NCBI GenBank assembly: GCA_029204225.1 | Contig: CM055095.1 | Location: 65,592,625 to 65,656,624, forward strand | Direction of reading: 5' to 3' | Length of the DNA stretch: 64,000 nt | DNA from: Diphasiastrum complanatum | Taxonomy: Eukaryota; Streptophyta; Lycopodiopsida; Lycopodiales; Lycopodiaceae | Shown: positions 37,777 through 46,700 of the stretch, in pieces | How the letters are laid out: every line of letters begins with the position of its first letter | Position numbering within the stretch: the first letter of the stretch is position 1 | Made by a program: the position numbers and the translations under genes | The notes under the pieces: model-generated | The model's input: the letters and a program-made list of their open reading frames with translations, nothing else | Told to the model about the DNA's origin: nothing | Databases searched by the model: none

Positions 37777-40700
37777 AGACCATGCTGGAAAAAAACCATA
37801 CCGAATTACCTATTGAAATAGACCTTGCTGCAAAAAAATCATATCGAAACACAAACCGATAGGACACAATGTAAAAACGTGAAAATATATAATGTCGGGC
37901 TCAAGGCCAAAAAAAAAATATAGTGATGTCCGATAAATAATGTCTCATAACACTAACAACTAACAATCGTCCTCTAACTCAAAGTCTAAGTCATCAGTGT
38001 TCGTGGAACTGCCAAACAAGGAATCTGTAGATGACGCTGAGGGTATCATGTGTCATGGTGAGCCTCTGCCTCTGCCTCTGCGTCCGCCTCTGCCTCTACC
38101 TCTCCTTCTCTGTCCCCTACCTCTCCCTCTCCTTCTCTCTCTCCCTCCTGCCCCCTCCTGGTTGGCTCCAACTGCTCCTCCTCTGCTACTCCCTCCAGGT
38201 CGCCCTCTCAACTGTGATCTCGTACTCTGGGAAGCCCCTATAAACTCAGAGCCGACCTGGCCCTCAACTGCCTGTGAAACTCCAGTCCTCTCTACAAACA
38301 AGGCCCCCAGACCCCCCCCCCCCCCCCCCCCCCTGGAACGTCTAGGTCGCCCTCTACGTCTAGGTGCAGGAACGGCTGGCTCCTCCTGTGTCTCGGCATC
38401 GGGGTCTACGAATAAGTGCTGCATGTCTCCCCCCCCCTCATGCTCACCCTCATCCTCTGCCTATGTATCACCCTCATCCATCCACTCCTCCTCCTCGTAC
38501 CCATGCCCAAATCCCTCTACACGCCCCAAAATATCATCATCTCCATCCTCTCCCATTCCTGACGTCGAACTGGTCTCCTGTGGCGTCGTGTAGACCGTGC
38601 CTCTGCATCTGCCTGCCTATGTAGCTCCTGATAGATATCATCCTCGACCTCCTCCTCCGTAGGTGGCACCCGAGGATCAGCAGCTGTCGTATGTACCTTG
38701 CAAGAGTCAGGGTTCACCTACAAAAACAAACGGGCATGGTTAGCAAACCTATGCATTTGTCAATAAATTCATTTGAAACGCAAGTGCATCAAGCAATACT
38801 AGTAAAAAGTCACTAACTCACCTCGATCAAGCGGTCACCCTGCATGCGTGTGCGTCTCAACATGCGTCCGTTGGTGTTCACAAACACCAACCGCCTGCAT
38901 TGCTCATTGGAGAGTCTATTTCTCTTCTTCATGTGATGGCTGGCCCATACACTCCAGTTCCGCTCAAAGGCGGAAGCCGAACAGTCCTGTGAAAGGACCC
39001 TCTCTGCCAGTCGCTGAAGGTCAAGCGTACTGCGGCCATGAAAGCTCCACCATGTGACAGGCGCCAATTGGTCCTCTCTAAGCTTACACTACTCTCGATC
39101 AAAAGGATACAGGCCCCACTCGAACTTGACCATGTCTCGCTCTATGTTCCCTAGAGTCGTGCCTGTTGGCAAAGGAAATAGAACACGTGTCAAGACACAA
39201 ACCAAAGCATATGCTAATACAAACAACTACACTAGCTAGAATATTTACAATACCTGTGCCGGGCCATACACGCTCGGTGTACTCCACCCACCCTCGGTGG
39301 AGCTTCGTGTCACCAGGACGTCTGGTAGAGCACCACAATGGGTGTAGCATGTGGGCCACCGCATGGATGGGTCTGTGGAAGTAGTCCCACCTCGCCTCCC
39401 AACGTGTGAGGAGCTCGTCCTTCCTGCGCACGTAACATTGCAAATGATTAGGCATCTTCGAAAACACGAGCAGAGTGAAACTAAAATAAGAAAGTGATAG
39501 GAGACGTACCTATCCTCCTGCAAGCCACATCTGTGAAGCGCCTCGCCGATGCGGTCCATGAACTTGTATATGAGACCGAGAGTGCACCCCTCTCGGTCTA
39601 CTAGGCGCAACACATAGAAGACAGGTCGAAGAACCTCTACAATCTCACTCGCACGTGTCCAGAAGTCCTCTGCAAAGACTATGGCCTGGAAGAACATTGC
39701 CTCTGTCGTGCAGTTCCTGAACTCATCAAATGCCTCACTGGATACCATCCTCCGCAAATGATCTCGCAAGACGCACAATCGCTCGAGAACCAGGAAAAAG
39801 AAGGAAAAGCGAGTGGGTGTTGGCTTCTTGAGGTCCAGCCGCGAGAATGTACGGAACAATGTCAGCACGCGCCTCTTTCTAGTGACGAACTTCACTATGC
39901 GCATGGCCTGAGAGGTGAGCTACAAGACAAACATTAAACAAAAAACTGTTAGAAGCTAAAAGAGGTTAGGGGCCTAGAATAATTGACAAGTGCAAAATGC
40001 TTTGCAAAGTGACAAAAATTGTACCTAACGAATCCATGGAAGTGCAACCATGTCCTGAATGAGAAGGTCGATGCAATGTGCAGCACACGGGGTCCACACA
40101 ATACTCGGGTGCTCCCTCATCACCATCTCTCCCATCGATCTACAGTTCGAGCCGTTGTCTGTAACGACTTGAACCATAGGCTCTGCCCCAATCTCCTGCA
40201 CTACAGAGATCACTGCCTCATAGATGAACTCGGCCGTGATGGCTCCACCAGCTCGAGTAGCATCCACGCCTTGTAGGAAGATTGTGCCAAGTGGGCAAGA
40301 CACTAGGATATTGACGACAGATCGGCGACGAGTGTCAGTCCATCCATCACTCAATATCGAGCATTCATAGCTGCAAAAATACAACATTTCATAGACATGT
40401 GCACTTGCAAACACTGTGGTAATTTCTAGATTGAAACAAACGAAGTGGTAAAGAGTAGCAAGAAATTCTTACATCTGCCACGCTTTGCGAATGGAGCTCA
40501 GCTCCTGTGTGATGGTCTCCTCCTCCTATCGTAGCATGGTCGTGCGCAATGCCTCTCTCCTCGGATGCCTCCATGAGGAATCAGCTGATGCTATCTGAAG
40601 GCAAGTGTCTCTAAAGATCCAAGTGTCTACAACAGCAAAAGGAATGCCACACTCATAGAACAGCTGGCCAATCCGCCGGGTACACAAGGCATGATAATGT

Positions 40701-43700
40701 CTCTGCCACGCACCTCGGTCCAATGTCTGCTGCCTAGCCCTAACCGCTCTCTGCTACATAGAGGACTCTCCTGGTCTAGAGCGCCCACCAAACACAATAG
40801 ATGGGCGTGCTGAAGGTGTGTCTGACTGTGGAGCATCGCCTGGTGCATCGCTGCGCCCCTCTGTGGCATGATCTGACTCTGTAAATGGTGCGTCAACAGC
40901 TGATGACGACACTGGACGAGATGGACCTGCGGCTGAAGGAACAATTGGACGAGAGGGTGCATGTGTGCTGGATGCTCTACGAACCCCCACGTGACTAGGC
41001 CCTGCCTCTGGATGTGTGCTGGATGCTCTGGGAACATCTCCCCCCATGTGACTAGGCCCTGCCTCTGCATCTGCTCTGGACCCTGCACCTCTACCATGTC
41101 CCGAACCTGCTCTAGTCCCTGCTCCTGCCACTGACCCACGAACAACACTGTGAGATGGTCTCAAAGGCTCAAGAGATGAACCGTCACGCCCATATGTGTC
41201 CATCAATCTCTCCACCTCTGCATCTGATATGCGAGGGCAAATGGATATGCCCATCCCCCGCCCATCTGGCCTGGTGAGTCGTAGCAAATGGGCCCTAACC
41301 CTGGTAAGAGAACCAGTAAAGATGCCGCCACAATGCAGGCATCTCCATTTGTGGGCACCAGATCCCTGGTGCGTAGCCACATCCCCCTCTGTCAACTCTA
41401 CCTCTGACCAAATGCCTCTACCAAGGACCAACATCGTGTGAATCTGTCAATGTATCAGATCGTGTGACTCAGCCAATGTATCAGACCTGCAAAAGAGAAA
41501 GCAAACAATCACATGTCAGTATTTTGTTGGTAGCAACAACAATCGGATTGTTCGCAATCAACCCTAAACCCTAAAATGCATGTGATTTGGGCCCTAAATC
41601 AAAAACATTCTCTAGAAACGATAAAAACCGAAACTAACAGCACAGGCATGTTTGAGGGCATGACGAAACACAGTTTGGCCTAAAATTGCACCTCAATCAG
41701 ATGATTATAAGCTACTTTGCAAAAAGAGTCAAAAAACACATGGAAAAGGGGCATGAGATTCATATCTTTTTATAGAAGCAAAAATGGGAAAAACTAACAG
41801 CATGAGCATCTCTGTGGGGTTCAATACAGATGATTTGAAACCAAAAACCAGTTCATTACGTTGCCTACAGCTCATTCTATGAGCTACCAAGGTTTGAAGT
41901 CAAAACTTACCTAAAATCGTTTTGGAGACAAACGCCGCCACCTCGTCGCTTCCACCGTCCTGATCACGCACAGATCGATGCCCCACGTTGCCCACAATCC
42001 ACGATCACCTCCTCATCCTTGCTCTCTCTCACTCTCCAACTCTCAAAATGCAAATTTTTTTATGTGGGCCGCGGGCTGCCTGCTTGCGGCCCACAAAAAA
42101 AAATTTCAAATTTTTTTTGCGTTCCGGGACCGCGTTTCTGGTCCCAGAACGTGGGCGATCCGGAACGCGCGATCCGGATCGAAATCCTTCCGGATTGCGA
42201 TCCACTGCAACACAGCTTGCTATATAGCCGGCTTACAAGGTCCCTTACACTATGATGTGACTTCTTTTCGCCCTACTACACTTTCTGATGCTATTTCGCT
42301 TACTTCTATGCTACAATCATAGTTGCCCGTTCCGGAACTTGAGCAAAAATAATATTTTAAAAATACGTATTTTTTAACCAAGGATTTCTGCAGCCAACGA
42401 CCCAAGCACAAATACTGGTAGCAGGTCTTTTCATTCGTGGGGCTTACGTAGTTCTTTTTCATTTAGTGACGATGGTCACGGCAAGCAGAGAACCAGTTTT
42501 CAAATGGGAAATGAGAAAGATGCTGAAAAAGGGAATTCTGCAGATGTCAAAGATACATCTGTTTTCCGTATGGCTAAACTAAACAAACATGAAGCGCCAG
42601 TATTTGTGCTTGGGTCGTTTGGCTACTATGGAAACAAGGTGACTTATCTTGCCTTTGAACATCCAGGTAAGCTCTCAAAGTTTTACTTTTTGAATCTATG
42701 GCTGAAAAGCAAACGGATTACAAAACTCTCGAGTATAATTCCAGTTGCGCGCTGTGGACTTGTGCTTCCATTTTCACACAGCTCTGTTCACAAAGCATCC
42801 TTCTATTCACAAACCCGAGAATGGGACTTGACAGTTTTCGGAGCCTCTGACTTCTCATTTTCTTTTGGAAGGATTGTAGTTTCAGGCCTTTTAGATTAAA
42901 AAAAACATTCCGACCCAGTACGTTCGCCCAAAAGGGTTGAAACGGGTTTCTAAGCTCTCAATTATGCATATCAGACCAAGATGTTACATGAAAGATGTTG
43001 GAAAGTACAAAAATGTTTGGAGGTAAGAAAGATTGTGTTGAAAAAGCTCTTAAATCTTTAAACAAAAAGCTAGCAAAATGAATCGCCCAACAAGATATTT
43101 ATAGGCTTCTATGGTGTACAAACTCTATCAAAAGGTCACATGCTAGTGACTAATGGTAAAAATTGGGCCCTAATGTAATTCACGTGCTTTTTTGAGAGGT
43201 CCGAGTGCCAATAATTAAGCCCCGCATGATGATAAAACATAATGAGGGGTAATTAATTCCTCTAACCAAAGCAACAACAAAAATATACACAAGTTTTCAC
43301 GTTCTTTGTTAGCAAACCTTTTGAAAAAATGCTAATTTTTGGCTTATGGTTAAAAACAGTCACATGCCACAAATAACTTTGACATAATCAGGGTTATCAA
43401 GTTGAATGAATAGTTTCTCCAAGAATTGTCATACCTGTTCTAATTCCAACACATCACCTTTTGCCTTCACAAAAACTACAGGATACCCTTTTTGCTTTGT
43501 CCAAGAGTTCATTAACTCCCTGACCGGCTCTCCTGACTCCTCAGAGAGAACGTTCCACAAGTCTTCAGTTGTTGCATTCTTATAAGCGTATCGCTTGATA
43601 TATGAGACCAGACCTTTCTGACATTAATGTGTAAACCCCAATGGAAACATCAATACCTATCATAATCATAACATATATTTCGAAAATTTACCCTGAATGT

Positions 43701-46700
43701 ACCAACTCAAACTTATTTCATGTTAGTAAAGAATGTACTTGTGAAACTTGGTGCACCCTTTCTTCTACTAAATTACCTGAAACTTTTGAGGGCCCAAGTA
43801 GTTTTGCAACATGCGGATTATGGTTGCTCCTTTCTCATAGCTAATAGCATCAAAAATCTCATCGACCTCTCTAACATGTCCAACTTCTACCTGACAATCA
43901 GCAGAGGATCTCATGAACTAACATAGTCTTATCTTTATTCAGTACATTAGAAGGTTTGGATTGATAGCATGTAAAAAGCAAATAAACATTTCTAACATAA
44001 ATATTGGCTATCCACTAAAGTCTCTATTACCAGAAACTTGCCCTATGGGAATTGATGTGTAAGCTCAAATTTGTCTTAAGAATGATAAATCTTTTCTTAT
44101 GTGTACTTGTTAAGGGTAATAGTCTTTATAAAACTTTCCACCTCAATAGGGTGTGATTGCACCAGGCCATCAAGTCTGAAAGCATCCACAGTAAGATCTG
44201 AAAACTGTGTCCATATTTTCCATTCAGGAAAGTGATGCTCAACTGCCAAATAGCTAACCTGAAAAGTTTAGCATTGCATCACAAAAAGGCATCTGAATGT
44301 TAGAATAAGTCTCTCACAAGAAAGAAACAATTAGCAATTAAAAGCAACAAAACAGCAAGAAAGATGGTTGTAAATCACCTGCTTTATGAAATATTTTTGA
44401 AAACTCTCAGATGAACATACCCAGGTTGCAAAACCTTCGTTGAGCCAGAGATGGGTCCACCACTCCATTGTCACAAGGTTGCCGAACCACTGGTGTGCTA
44501 ATTCGTGAGCTACGACAATTGCAACCTTCACTTGGAGCCATCAAGAATTGAAATAGAAATCAGGATGTAATATTGGCATAACAACTCGCTCACTAACAAG
44601 AAAAACAGCATAAGTTAAAAATTTCTAGCAACCACCTTTTGATCCACCCAAAACTTGGCCACTTAAATTCATAATGAAACAAACACAATATTGATGCTTT
44701 AAGCTTGCTTATCCCCATATGATTGAAGTTTAAATTACATCCTTATATTTTGAGAAAGTACCATTTCCATAAACTCTTCTACTTGTCATGTATGGTTTCA
44801 GAATTGCTATGCTATGGAAGGGACAAAAAGAGGTAAGATTTAACCAGAAATTATTGACTTTAAATCGAGGATACAAGTAAAGAATACAGTATTGAGTAGT
44901 TGGCCAAACAGTTTGATACGCAATCACCCAAGCACATGCAATTTAAAACATTAGCATTTCATACCCTTTGCTTATTTGCAGCTGCTGAGTTTTTCTCGTC
45001 AAAAAGCAATTGTGTATCCCGATAAGTCACCAGCCCATAGTTTTCCATAGCTCCAGCTGCAAAATCAGGTACTGCAACCATGTCCAACTTCGGAAGAGGA
45101 TAAGTGGTCCCAAAGTACCTGAAAGCATATGGTGCAAATACAGTCACTTGATGCAGTTAAAATGCTGGGAGCTGCTAGATAATGTTACAGCCAATGTTGC
45201 AGCGCTGCAAAAATGTTCCAGAACGTCAGCGATCCGCGACCTGGATCACAATTTTCTTTTTTGTAGAAAAAAGACTAATGGCCAATTTTTTTTTTTGATA
45301 GTTTAGTTACTATTAAATGAACTCAGAAATCATCAATGAATGCATCAGAAGAAGAACGTATTGATAAACTGGAAAGACGCAAAAATAACATTGCGTAGAG
45401 GCTAGAGCCATATTGATCCGGTTAATTATAGAGATAGAGATACTGTTGGCACTGTAAACATAGTTGCCCATTCCGGAACTAGACCAAACAAAAATATTAA
45501 AAATACGTACTGTATTACACAGGAAAAAACAACGATACCATCATACTGCTGTTCCTGCTGTTTCTCTACCTCGCTCAGCTCTGATGCAAAGCGGAGTGAT
45601 GGGGCAAAAAGCTAGCTGGCTCGAAGGACGTCTAGGATGATCTGGCTTGAGAGTGGGTGTTTTTTTAACAAGGATAAAAACAACGATACTGACTTCAACC
45701 TATAAAAAAATACGCTGGAGATCGCTGGAGTCATCTACACTGGATAGACAGATGCGCTTGGATCATATCCAACGTGGCCACATTGATTATCTGGATAGAC
45801 ACGTGCCGCAGTGGCCACATTGATTCCAAGCGCATCTGTATCAAGATTGAGAATCTATTCCTACGAATCTGGACCCATTGCAGAAGGAGGTAGGTTTTTG
45901 TTCATGTGAAATAATATCATGCAGATGTTGAATCGTTTATGATTCACAAGCTATGAATACTCGATGTCAGGATACAGATATGCTTGGAATCAATGTCAGT
46001 ATACTGTATACAGATGTGCTAGAAATCAATGTGGCCACTGCAGTTGGATCTCATTAACTGAAATCAATGTGGCCACTGCAGTTGGATCTCATTAACTGAA
46101 ATTATTGGAGCACCTGTTTTTTTATATTAAAAAAACCCGACCCAGTACATTCCGGAACGTACTGTACGTTCCGTAGAGTACCTTCCGACCCAAGAGGGTC
46201 GGAACAGATTTCTAAGGTATAATGTTGAGCACGTTGAGTTGACTCACGTTTTTGTCACAAAATCTGAGATGGGTGCTTATGCTTCATAATTGTTGTCGGT
46301 TTGCTGTCATTCAAAACTGTTCCATTTCACATAATACAGAAATAGAGATGTTTAATAAAGAATCACTTAATGGCCCAAAATTGGACCGCACTCCTCTTGG
46401 AACTCCAAGCAAACTAGATAAGTGAATTGCTCCTGAGAACACCTTTAATCTAATACCAATATTGGCACCCAAAAAACAAAAAAATTTGAGTTCCGGGAAA
46501 CCCTAATCGGATTTCCCGGATCACGTTCCGGATCGCATTCCGGAACGTGTTCCGGAACAGAACATGCAACATACGCACACAATGAAAATAAAACCACCAA
46601 GTAGAAGAAGTTATGAAACAGGAATCCTCCTTCGAAGGATTCAGCAGACTGAAGCCTGAAAATGCTAGCACAAAAGAACAAAGATAATAAAATGAAACCT

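Larger units (their letters stand above)
37393..42215 (-). mobile_element. hAT DNA transposon with transposase, 4.8 kb
   Basis: Flanked by a perfect 8-bp target duplication CTTGCTAT (37385-37392 and 42216-42223). The Gypsy gag reads on across the empty site, which confirms the boundaries. Ends are CAAGGTTGCAG and, inverted, CTGTGTTGCAG (8 of 11 match). Subterminal regions are rich in GATCCGGATC/TTCCGGAACG palindromes. It carries a (TC)n tract (37681-37772) near one end and a six-exon transposase gene on the minus strand. Stops in the gene mean this copy is probably not active now, although its structure is complete. Confidence 0.93.
36108..42317 (+). mobile_element. Gypsy (probably chromovirus-like) gag region, split by a hAT
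   Basis: A primer site-like TTGGTATCAAAGTG (36107-36120) is followed by a leader and a gag from ATG 36823. Frames across 37060-37390 give [16 protein letters not shown], the retrotransposon gag core, with stops and frameshifts. The frame is cut at 37392 by the hAT and resumes at 42216 ([12 protein letters not shown]) to about 42317, where another element interrupts it. No pol was seen. iMet primer use fits chromoviruses, but lineage is not proven. Confidence 0.8.
27469..43434 (-). other. APM1 intron 10, ~16 kb, transposon-filled
   Basis: Donor GTATGA after exon 10 and acceptor TTCTCAG before exon 11; both exons are in phase 0. The intron holds Copia debris, two LINE copies, a Gypsy gag, a coding hAT, an element with an ABCB-like exon and two long (TC)n tracts. 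Most insertions lie on the strand opposite to APM1; the hAT transposase is co-directional with it. Confidence 0.9.
45192..46574. mobile_element. hAT relative in APM1 intron 5, with a nested element
   Basis: Left end CAATGTTGCAGCGCTGCAAAAATG resembles the inner and outer ends of the 25349 and 37393 elements. At the right, 46474-46574 read on the minus strand gives TGTTCCGGAACACGTTCCGG and an ATTAGGGTTTCCCGGAA-like stretch shared with the other two. No transposase. No 8-bp target duplication could be matched, so one boundary may be wrong or rearranged. A second element (45459-46216) lies inside. Confidence 0.55.

Noticed and set aside
38053-41434. TAG stops repaired by U-to-C RNA editing or read as Gln
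   Set aside because: Such editing is known in fern and hornwort organelles, whereas these are nuclear transposons with frameshifts too; APM1 uses standard codons without TAG inside.
42504-42899. A host gene or a cryptic APM1 exon at 42.5 kb
   Set aside because: It lies on the opposite strand to APM1, inside a mobile element, and has one exon only.
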